Positions 1 to 6,337 are shown, counted from the stretch's first letter. The stretch is DNA of 10,527 nucleotides from Sutterella sp. (GCA_020025965.1 JAHHRG010000063.1:1-10527), one strand, 5' to 3'. Notes: generated by a model not told the origin, from the letters alone. Program-made: numbers and translations.

Positions 1-10
1 CCTTTGCCAT

Positions 11-50
11 ACAAAATATCCCTAGAAAGGTGTCTCACTTTCTGGGGATA
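11..50 (-). terminator. Rho-independent terminator of the regulator-kinase operon
   Basis: A 13-bp stem pairs TATCCCTAGAAAG (17-29) with CTTTCTGGGGATA (38-50), with one G-U pair and an 8-base loop. Read on the minus strand it begins 2 bases after the kinase stop codon and is followed by TTTTG. The U-tract is short, so termination may be incomplete. Structure is seen directly; function is inferred. Confidence 0.7.
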
Positions 51-52
51 GT

Positions 53-1501
53 TCACTTTAGCGGAATGACAACGCGTGCGAGCAGTCCGTGCGGTTCCGT
101 CGGATGGGCATCCGACAATGTCACCGCAGCGCCGACCTTGTTGGCATAAGTCTTTACGATCGAAAGACCGAGCCCGGTGCCCGTCACCTTCGTCCCTGTG
201 ATCCGATAGAAAGGATCGAAAACCTTGTCGCGTTCAGAAGCGGGGATACCGAGACCGCTGTCTTTCACTTCCAAAGTGAGACACGCATCGCTTCTTTCTA
301 CCGTCAATTCCACGCGGCCCTTTTCGGGCGTATAGCGAAGTGCGTTTTCCAAGAGATTTCTCAGAATGGCATGAATAAAGCTTTTTGCCAGGTTTTTGAC
401 CGGTTCTTTCTCGTTTTCAAGGCCTTCGACACTGAAGTCGATCGCTTTTTTTTCCATCAACGGTAAGAGTGGCTCGAGTATTTCGCTCGTCAATTCGGAA
501 ACGTACCAGGGTTCCGAATCGCGGCGTTCCGATTCTTTATTTTCTCCCGACTGTGCACGGGCAAAATGAAGTAGCTGGCTTAACTGATGAACGCTTCTGC
601 GCAACCCTGATTGCAGATTGTCAACGATAGGCTTCGCTTCGGGAGAGAGCGGAAGTTTGGCCAAATGATCCGCTTCGATCGTCATGCTGGTCAAAGGCGA
701 TCTCAATTCGTGCGCGGCATCAGCCGTAAATCGAATTTCGCGCAAACGAGCCGCATTGACTTTGCCGAGAAGCCCGTTCACGGACTCGATAAAAGGTACG
801 ATTTCCGCAGGAGCGTCTTTCACGGACAAAGGCGTCAAATCGTCGCCCTTTCTCGCGGCCACTTCCGCGGCGGCTCGCTTCAAGGGGCGCAACGAAACCC
901 AAAGGACCCAACCGATCACGCCGACCAACAAAGGGAGCAGCACGAGCAAAGGCATGACGGCCGTTACGGCCGCTGCCTTGGCGGCTTCTTCACGAATGGC
1001 AACGGGTTCCGCCACGGAGGTGTAGCGCCCCGTCGGCAAAAAGATCGTATAGACGCGCTGCGCTTCTCCGTCGACCGTCTGAGTGCCGAGTCCCGCGTGT
1101 AAAGGCGTAGCCAGGCGTACTTTAACCGCCTGCCCTTGGCGGCTGATCAAACGAATGAGAACTTTTTCACCTGCGGGGATCATCGTGCGGCGTGCTTCCG
1201 GCGGCATCATCGTCTGCATATGACGGTGGTGTCGGCCACGGCGCCAATCGGGAAACGGCTTTTCACTCTCAAGGCGATGCTGAAAGCTCTGACTGTCCAT
1301 CGTGAGCGCTCGCGGAAGAATCACGCCCACTTCGGCACGGGCCAAAGCGGTTGCCATATCTTCCAAATGCGCGTCATGTCGGGCGAGCGCCTCGGTTTTT
1401 TCGGTCGAATAGACAAACCCCGCGGTGGCCGCCACAAAGACGACCAAAGAAGCCACGGTCGTCAGCAGCGTTCTTGTCGTAAGGGACATCGGCGCTTGCA
1501 T
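53..1501 (-). CDS. Sensor histidine kinase, QseC/PmrB-like, with His/Met-rich periplasmic sensor region
   Basis: This is an inner-membrane sensor kinase that should autophosphorylate and pass phosphate to the adjacent response regulator. Numbered from the ATG at 1501 (482 residues), a first membrane helix lies near 9-31, a periplasmic sensor at about 32-180 and a second helix at about 181-204. A HAMP-like linker follows. The H-box FTADAAHELRSP carries the phospho-accepting His264. The ATPase part has the N-box LLENALRY (Asn386), the G1 box DSGLGIP (Asp414), the F-box DPFYRI and the G2 box TGTGLGL, so the catalytic parts look intact. The sensor contains RRGRHHRHMQTMM at about 87-99, unusually rich in His and Met, which suggests metal binding but does not prove it. 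The start was chosen because AAGGA lies 9 bases upstream and the ATG shares its A with the regulator's TGA, typical of translational coupling. An in-frame TTG one codon earlier and an ATG at 1489 are less likely. The natural ligand is unknown. Confidence 0.93.
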   Translation of the reverse strand: MQAPMSLTTRTLLTTVASLVVFVAATAGFVYSTEKTEALARHDAHLEDMATALARAEVGVILPRALTMDSQSFQHRLESEKPFPDWRRGRHHRHMQTMMPPEARRTMIPAGEKVLIRLISRQGQAVKVRLATPLHAGLGTQTVDGEAQRVYTIFLPTGRYTSVAEPVAIREEAAKAAAVTAVMPLLVLLPLLVGVIGWVLWVSLRPLKRAAAEVAARKGDDLTPLSVKDAPAEIVPFIESVNGLLGKVNAARLREIRFTADAAHELRSPLTSMTIEADHLAKLPLSPEAKPIVDNLQSGLRRSVHQLSQLLHFARAQSGENKESERRDSEPWYVSELTSEILEPLLPLMEKKAIDFSVEGLENEKEPVKNLAKSFIHAILRNLLENALRYTPEKGRVELTVERSDACLTLEVKDSGLGIPASERDKVFDPFYRITGTKVTGTGLGLSIVKTYANKVGAAVTLSDAHPTEPHGLLARVVIPLK

Positions 1502-2175
1502 CAATCTTCTTCCTTACGCATACGCCAGCCGAGACCGCGAATATTTTCAATCGTTTCACGGCCGATCTTATTGCGCAATGCATGAATCAGGTATTCAATG
1601 GCGTTCCCTTCGGGTTCTTCTCCCGGCGCATAGAGCTTTTCTTCGATCATCCGCTTCGAGAGAATCGCACCCGGACGAGTCATCAAAGCAACAAGGAGTG
1701 CGTATTCGCGCTTTGACAGCGTGACGCTTTCACTCCCCTTCGTGCAGAGATGCGTGACCGTATTTAGGGAGAGCTTCCCGTGACGCAAGACTTCGTTGGC
1801 CAAAGGCCCCTTTCTTCGCATCACCGCACGAAGGCGAGCAATGAGTTCCGACATATGAAAGGGCTTCAGAATGTAGTCGTCCGCCCCGGCATCGAGTCCT
1901 TCGAGGCGAGCATCCAATGATTCTCTGGCCGTCACGACAATGACGGGAAGGCTCGAGATTGGTTCGGGCTTTGAGCGAATCGTCTTCAAAACATCGATCC
2001 CGTCCATCCCGGGCAAGCCCAAATCGAGCAAAACCGCATCGGGAAGACGCACGGCAATTTCAGTGAGACCTTCACGACCGGAGGCGGCATAGGAAACGAC
2101 GTGCGCTTCGCTTTCCAAAGCGGCCGTCACGGCACGGGCAATAAAAGGATCGTCTTCAATTAAGAGAATATGCAT
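1501..2175 (-). CDS. OmpR/PhoB-family response regulator, QseB/PmrA-like
   Basis: This is a DNA-binding response regulator of 224 residues, the expected family length. The receiver domain (about 1-118) has the acidic pair Asp8/Asp9 in LLIEDD, the phospho-accepting Asp51 in LLDLGLPGMDG, Thr82 and Lys104 in DDYILKPF. The C-terminal winged helix (about 125-224) includes LSKREYALL and the recognition-helix region NAIEYLIHALRNKIG, close to QseB/PmrA/TctD-type regulators. It precedes the sensor kinase with a one-base stop/start overlap, so the two form one translation-coupled pair. I chose the ATG at 2175 because it starts exactly at the conserved first strand MHILLIEDD. An in-frame ATG at 2238 would add 21 residues unlike the family. 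It also lies just after a terminator and upstream of the likely -10 box. No good Shine-Dalgarno is visible before 2175. Target genes are unknown; the neighbouring PepSY gene is a plausible one. Confidence 0.93.
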   Translation of the reverse strand: MHILLIEDDPFIARAVTAALESEAHVVSYAASGREGLTEIAVRLPDAVLLDLGLPGMDGIDVLKTIRSKPEPISSLPVIVVTARESLDARLEGLDAGADDYILKPFHMSELIARLRAVMRRKGPLANEVLRHGKLSLNTVTHLCTKGSESVTLSKREYALLVALMTRPGAILSKRMIEEKLYAPGEEPEGNAIEYLIHALRNKIGRETIENIRGLGWRMRKEED

Positions 2176-2218
2176 GGTCGGACTCGGAAGTTCTGTAAGA
2201 GTGTGCTCTGTGAAGTCG

Positions 2219-2247
2219 AGTATATCGGGCTTTTGCATCGTTAACGA
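2219..2247 (-). promoter_or_regulatory. Candidate sigma70 promoter for the response regulator operon
   Basis: On the minus strand a TATACT -10 hexamer occupies 2224-2219, with only a weak -35 (TTCGTT at 18-bp spacing). It lies directly after the T-tract of the upstream terminator and would start transcription about 37 bases before the regulator ATG at 2175. The -10 match is good. The -35 match is poor, as in activator-dependent promoters. Confidence 0.4.
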
Positions 2248-2280
2248 AAAAACGGGAAGCGACGTCGAAATCGCTTCCCG
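2246..2280 (-). terminator. Rho-independent terminator after the first PepSY gene
   Basis: A perfect 10-bp stem joins CGGGAAGCGA (2253-2262) to TCGCTTCCCG (2271-2280) across an 8-base loop. On the minus strand it is followed at once by six T residues (2252-2247). It sits between the PepSY gene and the response regulator gene, so these are probably separate transcripts or linked only by read-through. A second short hairpin, GCTCAT/ATGAGC (2294-2308), lies between the PepSY stop and this terminator. Confidence 0.88.
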
Positions 2281-2315
2281 CTGTCAGTCTTTAGCTCATG
2301 CTATGAGCGCAGCCA

Positions 2316-2753
2316 TTAGCAGCCGCGGCATCCGTGACCGCGGTGGTGACCGCGCATGCCCTGCATGCAGTTGCCCTGACGATAACCTTCACCCGTCATG
2401 TCGCAGCAGGGACCGCGATATTCGCCGACCTTGCCGAGCGTACGAGCGGAAGTGATTTCACCGGTCGTGGCATTCACGTAAGCAACGAGGCGTTCACCGT
2501 CGGCCTTCTCAAGACGAACGGCCCAGAAGAGTTCGCCGTGAGCCGTACGAAGGCGAGCGGACGTAGAACGGGCGTCGTAGGCCTTTTCAGCCTTAGCGAC
2601 GGCGTCGGACATCGCCACGGTCGGATTCATTTCAACGGTCTGGCCGTAAGGAACCGGCGTCGGTGCCTTGGGATCGGCAGCCACAGCACCCGTCGAGAGC
2701 GCAAAGAGACCGCAGGCAGCGACCGTAGCAGCAAGAATCGTCTTCTTCAGCAT
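2316..2753 (-). CDS. Secreted PepSY-domain protein with Cys/His-rich C-terminal tail
   Basis: This is a small exported protein of 145 residues. A Sec signal peptide covers about 1-25 (KK followed by a hydrophobic core), with likely cleavage after AVA. Residues about 45-107 match a single PepSY repeat in style: a helix (VAMSDAVAKAEKAYD), then strands ending AYVNATTGEITSARTLG, where the TGEI-type turn is typical. The tail (114-145) is unusual, with five cysteines (116, 117, 129, 142, 145), three histidines (136, 137, 140) and several Met and Gly. That composition suggests metal or heme binding, or disulfides, in the periplasm; this is inference. GGAGA lies 7 bases before the ATG. It is encoded just upstream of, and in the same direction as, the regulator-kinase pair, a layout in which the PepSY protein is often an output or accessory of the system. 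The exact role is unknown. A similar protein is encoded at 4475-4930. Confidence 0.85.
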   Translation of the reverse strand: MLKKTILAATVAACGLFALSTGAVAADPKAPTPVPYGQTVEMNPTVAMSDAVAKAEKAYDARSTSARLRTAHGELFWAVRLEKADGERLVAYVNATTGEITSARTLGKVGEYRGPCCDMTGEGYRQGNCMQGMRGHHRGHGCRGC

Positions 2754-2833
2754 GATGTATTCTCCAATGATTTTGTTTGAGACATGCGGTCGATCTCTTT
2801 GGAGATTCGGACCTTCTTTCTTTTGTTGATTGA

Positions 2834-2923
2834 AGTATAGAAAAGTTTACTTAGGCGACCTCGAGGTCAAACTTAGGGTTAACTAAGCCGGTGTGACAAG
2901 TTATGTCTCGAAAACACCTAAGG
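2834..2923 (-). promoter_or_regulatory. PepSY promoter region with repeated CTTAGG motifs and palindromes
   Basis: On the minus strand a TATACT -10 box occupies 2839-2834, with a poor -35 (GAGGTC at 17 bp). Around and upstream of it are CTTAGG at 2850-2855 and again at 2872-2877 (22 bp apart, two helical turns), the perfect 12-bp palindrome GACCTCGAGGTC (2857-2868), the inverted repeat CTTAG-N6-CTAAG (2872-2887) and CCTAAGG (2917-2923). Direct repeats spaced by whole helical turns with a weak -35 fit an activated promoter. The linked response regulator is the obvious candidate, by inference. Confidence 0.45.
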
Positions 2924-3040
2924 GGAAGCCTTATGTCACCCTAGGGATTCTTACTATACCGACAGGAGTCTCTGAGGATTAAACTTTAAAAATACTTTTT
3001 CGCGCTTTTTCTGACCTATCAAGCGCACATTGAGGAGAAT
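2901..3040 (+). promoter_or_regulatory. Upstream region of the M20 amidohydrolase gene
   Basis: This is the plus-strand side of the 292-bp divergent gap 2754-3045. A weak promoter candidate is TTATGT (2931-2936), an 18-base spacer and TATACC (2955-2960). TTATGTC is directly repeated at 2901 and 2931. A clear Shine-Dalgarno AGGAG lies about 8 bases before the ATG at 3046. The -35 and -10 matches are poor, so the promoter position is tentative. Confidence 0.3.
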
Positions 3041-3045
3041 TACAA

Positions 3046-4344
3046 ATGCAGAATGCCCCTGTCGTTGACATTAAACCCTATGTCGATCAGATGATTGCCG
3101 ACCGCCGCCATCTTCATAAGCGTCCCGAAATCGGTTGGTGCGAATTCGAAACCATGGCCTACGTTGTCGAACGTCTGGAAAAGCTCGGCATCTTCAGTCT
3201 TGAAATGGGTCGCGACATCATCAATGTCGAATCCGCTTTGGGCCGCGACGAAGAAGCTGTCAAGGCCGCAGAAGAACGCGCCCTTCAGCACGGCGTCTCG
3301 CAGGCTTTCTTGGATAAGCTCCACGGCTACACGGGCGTGATCGCCACCTGGGACTCCGGCCGTCCCGGCAAGACCTTGGCCGTTCGTTTCGACATGGACG
3401 CTCTTCCCGTCATGGAATCCGACAGCGACGATCACGAACCGACTCGTGAAGGTTTTGCTTCCGAACGTCCAGGTCGCATGCATGCCTGCGGTCACGACGG
3501 TCATACCTCCGTGGGTCTCGCCGTTGCTCATTGGGTGAAGGATCACCAGGACGAACTCTGCGGGAAGATCAAGATTCTCTTCCAGCCGGCCGAAGAAGGT
3601 GTACGCGGTGCCGCTGCCGTCGCCGCTTCCGGCAAGCTTGACGATGCCGACATGTTCCTTGCTTCCCACGTCGGTACCGAAGCCCGTGAAGGTGAAGTGA
3701 AGGTGCTTCGCAACGGCTTCCTGGCTACCACGAAGTTCGACATCTATTTCGAAGGCCGTTCCGCTCACGCCGGTTCCGAACCCGAAAAGGGCCGTTCCGC
3801 CCTCTCCGCCGCTTGCGCCTGCGTGCTGGCCATGCAGGGTATTCCCCGCCACGGTGAAGGTGACTCCCGTATCGCCATCGGTACGATGGTCGCCGGCGAA
3901 GGTCGAAACGTTGTCCCGGCTCACGCCAAGATCGAAATGGAAGTTCGCGGCGCCACGACCGAAGTCAACAAGTTCATGGCTGACGAAGCCTGCCGTCTCG
4001 TCGAAGGCATCTCTGCGGGTTACGGCGTGAAGCCCACGATCGTGAAGACCGGTGACGCCGCCGTTTACGAATGCGACGACGAATGCGTCGACATTCTTCT
4101 CGACTCCGCCAAGTGTGTTGACGGTTTGAAGACCGTTGTCGAATACTCCACCACGAAGGGTTCCGAAGACGCTTCCATGCTTGCCAAGCGCGTTCGCGAC
4201 TGCGGCGGTAAGGCCGGCTTCTTCATTTTCGGTTGCAACCACAAGGGTCACCACCGCGCCGACTTCGATATTCAGGACAAGAAGAGCCTTCCTGTCGGCC
4301 TCGCCGTCATGGTCGGTGCCATTGCCCGTGTGCTCAAGAAGTAA
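3046..4344 (+). CDS. M20D-family amidohydrolase, AbgA-like (p-aminobenzoyl-glutamate hydrolase subunit A type)
   Basis: This is a predicted cytoplasmic metal-dependent amidohydrolase of 432 residues that would hydrolyse an N-acylated amino acid or short peptide. The metal-site features of peptidase family M20D are present: Cys148 and His150 in HACGHDGHT, the general-base Glu pair 183-184 in FQPAEEG, His208 in ASHVGT and the late His402/His403 in GHHRADFD. The lid/dimerisation domain spans about 223-335. The N-terminal part (DRRHLHKRPEIGWCEFET) and an extra helical segment at about 60-97, ahead of TGVIATWDSGRPG, match E. coli AbgA as I recall it, better than ordinary hippurate or indole-acetyl-amino-acid hydrolases. 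No signal peptide is seen. In E. coli AbgA pairs with AbgB and the transporter AbgT; neither is next to this gene, so it may act as a homodimer or on another substrate. Strongly biased codon use suggests high expression. It is a single-gene unit ending at a strong terminator. Confidence 0.88.
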   Translation: MQNAPVVDIKPYVDQMIADRRHLHKRPEIGWCEFETMAYVVERLEKLGIFSLEMGRDIINVESALGRDEEAVKAAEERALQHGVSQAFLDKLHGYTGVIATWDSGRPGKTLAVRFDMDALPVMESDSDDHEPTREGFASERPGRMHACGHDGHTSVGLAVAHWVKDHQDELCGKIKILFQPAEEGVRGAAAVAASGKLDDADMFLASHVGTEAREGEVKVLRNGFLATTKFDIYFEGRSAHAGSEPEKGRSALSAACACVLAMQGIPRHGEGDSRIAIGTMVAGEGRNVVPAHAKIEMEVRGATTEVNKFMADEACRLVEGISAGYGVKPTIVKTGDAAVYECDDECVDILLDSAKCVDGLKTVVEYSTTKGSEDASMLAKRVRDCGGKAGFFIFGCNHKGHHRADFDIQDKKSLPVGLAVMVGAIARVLKK

Positions 4345-4383
4345 TTCACTTCTAAAGCTCGCCCTCAACTGAGGAAAATGAAA

Positions 4384-4419
4384 AGCCCGTTCGTCAATTA
4401 CAACGAACGGGCTTTTTTT
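4384..4419 (+). terminator. Strong, probably bidirectional terminator between convergent genes
   Basis: A perfect 11-bp stem pairs AGCCCGTTCGT (4384-4394) with ACGAACGGGCT (4403-4413) around an 8-base loop. On the plus strand seven T residues follow, ending the amidohydrolase transcript. On the minus strand the stem is followed by TTTCATTTT, so it can also end the convergent PepSY transcript, whose stop codon lies about 60 bases away. Confidence 0.92.
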
Positions 4420-4474
4420 GTCTACGAAAGTCGGCTTTTGAGAACTTCGAATAAAGCTCTCCTAAACGGCTCGG

Positions 4475-4930
4475 TTATCGGCAGTGACGTCCACCGCGCT
4501 CACCGCGATCGGCATCGTTACCGTGGTGTCGACCGTTGCCTTCATGGCAGTGACGGCCTTCGCCTCGGTTCGACGAGCGAGCGATTTCATTCACGTCGGA
4601 GGCGACTACTTTGCCGGTCTTGGCATCAACGTAAGTACGGATACGGGTGCGGTTCTCACCTTCGCCCTTTTCCATGCGGATATCCCAAACGAGACCGTAC
4701 TGACGGGTATTGCGAAGCGTGGCACGAAGAACCTCGCCGTCGTGCTTCTTTTCAGCAGCGGCAACGGCGTCTTTCATCGACACCTTGGCTTCGTCGATCA
4801 GGCGAACCGTCTGCGCGGTTTCGGTCTTACCGGCTTCAACGGGCGTCGACGTAGCGGCGACGGCAAAAGCGGAGGTACCGGCGAGACCGGCTGCAAGAAT
4901 CAAAGCGAGCGCGTGGCGGCGAACATTCAT
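4475..4930 (-). CDS. Secreted PepSY-domain protein with His/Gly/Arg-rich C-terminal tail
   Basis: This is a small exported protein of 151 residues. A Sec signal peptide covers about 1-26 (RR then a hydrophobic core) with likely cleavage near AVA-AT. One PepSY-like unit spans about 48-113: the helix SMKDAVAAAEKKHDGEV, strands containing YGLVWDIRMEKG, and RTYVDAKTGKVVAS with the characteristic TGKV turn. The tail (122-151) is Gly/Arg/His-rich, with His127, 129, 135, 136, 149 and Cys128, Cys150, and looks suited to metal binding (inference). It resembles the PepSY protein at 2316-2753 in size, order of parts and tail type, but has fewer cysteines. An AAGGA Shine-Dalgarno lies 11 bases before the ATG. 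It stands alone, convergent with the amidohydrolase and in tandem with the cysteine synthase gene, separated from both by terminators. A perfect inverted repeat overlaps its start codon. The specific function is unknown. Confidence 0.83.
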   Translation of the reverse strand: MNVRRHALALILAAGLAGTSAFAVAATSTPVEAGKTETAQTVRLIDEAKVSMKDAVAAAEKKHDGEVLRATLRNTRQYGLVWDIRMEKGEGENRTRIRTYVDAKTGKVVASDVNEIARSSNRGEGRHCHEGNGRHHGNDADRGERGGRHCR

Positions 4931-5031
4931 TTTAGGTTTTCCTTATGTTTGTGGTGAAATCAGATTCGATCGGGCAATCTATTGTTTTACCGTGCCCTTT
5001 CGTCTTGCCCCGTACTTTAAAAACCTAAAAT
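4929..5031 (-). repeat. 12-bp inverted repeat bracketing the PepSY leader
   Basis: ATTTTAGGTTTT at 4929-4940 and AAAACCTAAAAT at 5020-5031 are perfect reverse complements separated by 79 bases. The gene-proximal arm overlaps the PepSY start codon and lies against its AAGGA ribosome-binding site. If the transcript starts upstream of 5031, the two arms could pair and hide the start. Alternatively both arms are protein-binding sites. No convincing -35/-10 pair was found in 4931-5104. Confidence 0.5.
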
Positions 5032-5104
5032 TAGTTCTCCGTTTGCCGTATCTTAGCTCACGCTATTTCTACGTTTCCGAACGCAACAAAGGTAATGGGT
5101 TTAA

Positions 5105-5143
5105 AAAATACGCCTGCAGAAGACTTCTCCTGCAGGCGTTTTT
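5105..5143 (-). terminator. Terminator of the cysteine synthase gene, possibly bidirectional
   Basis: A 9-bp stem joins CGCCTGCAG (5111-5119) to CTGCAGGCG (5130-5138). Read on the minus strand, the direction of the cysteine synthase gene ending at 5171, it is followed by TATTTTTTAA. On the plus strand it is followed by five T residues, though no plus-strand gene is seen to need it. Confidence 0.85.
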
Positions 5144-5170
5144 AGATTAAATCGCAAAAAGAGCGTCGCT

Positions 5171-6103
5171 TTAATCGGCTTTAAAGAGCGGCGTGGAGAG
5201 ATAACGTTCGCCCGAATCGGGGAAAAGTACGACCACGGTCTTGCCGGCCATTTCCGGACGCTTGGCGATCAGATCGGCAGCGTGCAGAGCGGCGCCGCCC
5301 GAGATCCCGATCAAGAAACCTTCGCGAGCCGGCAGTTTGCGACCGGCTTCATAAGCTTCGGCTTCACTTACCGGGATGATTTCGTCAATCAGACCCGTAT
5401 CGAGCGTATCGGGAACAAAACCGGCCCCGATGCCCATCAGTCCGTGCGGACCGGATCGGCCTTCGGACAAAACGGGAGAACCCTTCGGTTCAACGGCTAC
5501 GATCTTCACAGCCGGGTTCTTTTCCTTCAAGTACTTACCGACGCCCGAGAGCGTACCGCCCGTGCCGACCCCGGCGACAAAAACGTCGACCCGACCTTCC
5601 GTATCGGTCCAGATTTCAGGCCCCGTCGAACGATAGTGAGCGTTGGGGTTGGCGGGATTCACAAATTGTCCGGGAATAAAAGCCCCCGGGATTTCCTTCG
5701 CCAAGGCTTCGGCCTTCGCAATGGCGCCCTTCATACCGTCCTTACCCGGCGTGAGCACAATCTCCGCGCCGTAAGCAGCCAGGAGCATGCGTCGTTCGAT
5801 ACTCATCGTGTCAGGCATCGTAAAAATGGCACGATAGCCGCGTGCGGCGGCAACCGATGCCAGGCCGATCCCTGTATTGCCGCTCGTCGGCTCAATGATG
5901 ACGGCACCGGGCTTTAAAACGCCGCGCTTTTCAGCGTCTTCAATCATCGCCAAACCCACGCGGTCTTTGGCGCTCCCTGCGGGATTGCGGCTTTCAAGTT
6001 TCCCGATCAGTCTGGCCTTCAGCCCTTCGGCTTTTTCCCAGGCGTTAAGACGAACGAGCGGTGTATTGCCGATCAATTGCGTTACAGAATCTACGAGTGC
6101 CAT
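5171..6103 (-). CDS. cysK: Cysteine synthase A (O-acetylserine sulfhydrylase)
   Basis: This is a cytoplasmic PLP enzyme that makes L-cysteine from O-acetylserine and sulfide, the last step of sulfur assimilation. Its 310 residues are normal for CysK. The PLP-binding lysine is Lys46 in NPAGSAKDRVG. The substrate loop PTSGNTGIGLA (72-82) is intact, as are the phosphate-binding GVGTGGTLSG (178-187), the Ser268 region GISGGAA and the C-terminal LFPDSGERYLST signature. The N-terminal SVTQLIGNTPLVRLN is also typical. It lacks the C-terminal CBS or other domains seen in cystathionine beta-synthases. CysM cannot be excluded from sequence alone, but the SGERYLST ending and overall match favour CysK. 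The gene is monocistronic with its own promoter and terminator. The ATG at 6103 is preceded by a purine-rich AGAGAG. No other sulfur genes are in the window. Confidence 0.95.
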   Translation of the reverse strand: MALVDSVTQLIGNTPLVRLNAWEKAEGLKARLIGKLESRNPAGSAKDRVGLAMIEDAEKRGVLKPGAVIIEPTSGNTGIGLASVAAARGYRAIFTMPDTMSIERRMLLAAYGAEIVLTPGKDGMKGAIAKAEALAKEIPGAFIPGQFVNPANPNAHYRSTGPEIWTDTEGRVDVFVAGVGTGGTLSGVGKYLKEKNPAVKIVAVEPKGSPVLSEGRSGPHGLMGIGAGFVPDTLDTGLIDEIIPVSEAEAYEAGRKLPAREGFLIGISGGAALHAADLIAKRPEMAGKTVVVLFPDSGERYLSTPLFKAD

Positions 6104-6187
6104 ATCGAGTTCTCTCTCTTTTTTGTGTGTTGAAGAATGTTTCCGTCGGAATTCTTGGGTCCAAATCCGACAGGGTCAATAGGAAAT

Positions 6188-6216
6188 AATCTAAAGTGCT
6201 TCCGATCGACTGTCAA
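6188..6216 (-). promoter_or_regulatory. Near-consensus sigma70 promoter of cysK
   Basis: On the minus strand a perfect TTGACA -35 (6216-6211), a 17-base spacer and TAGATT -10 (6193-6188) precede cysK. The predicted start is near 6181, giving an untranslated leader of about 78 bases. This is among the best promoter matches in the window. Confidence 0.82.
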
Positions 6217-6237
6217 GAGTTGAAAAATCAACTGACA
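6211..6237. promoter_or_regulatory. Inverted repeat overlapping the cysK -35 region (possible operator)
   Basis: AGTTGA-AAAA-TCAACT is a perfect 6-bp inverted repeat at 6218-6233, immediately upstream of the cysK -35 box. Outer TGTC (6211-6214) and GACA (6234-6237) extend it imperfectly. The position suits an activator such as CysB or a repressor. The assignment to CysB is only a guess from the gene's function. Confidence 0.4.
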
Positions 6238-6331
6238 TTTCGCTCTGCCGGACTGAACGATCGAGAGTCGTCACACGCCGAAAGAGTTTTTTACGCCTTC
6301 TTCCTTTGTTTTCTTCGCCACACTTTCGCGC

Positions 6332-6337
6332 TATGAT
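6332..6337 (+). promoter_or_regulatory. Candidate -10 box for the EamA transporter gene
   Basis: TATGAT lies 78 bases before the transporter ATG. No good -35 is found at 16-18 bases upstream, only T-rich sequence around 6306-6314. A strong AAGGAG ribosome-binding site at 6401-6406, 8 bases before the ATG, fixes the translation start but not the promoter. Confidence 0.3.

Noticed and set aside
2176..2238. 21-residue N-terminal extension of the response regulator
   Set aside because: It starts just after a terminator, has no ribosome-binding site, lies upstream of the likely -10 box and is absent from the family's conserved start.
3040..4368. 442-codon open frame antisense to the amidohydrolase gene
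   Set aside because: It mirrors the strong codon bias of the plus-strand gene, which avoids TTA, CTA and TCA. The plus strand has all family motifs and a good ribosome-binding site; the antisense translation is Gly/Val/Phe-rich with no recognisable domain.
4378..4957. Plus-strand frames overlapping the second PepSY gene
   Set aside because: They run through the terminator hairpin and lie antisense to a gene with a clear signal peptide and PepSY unit.
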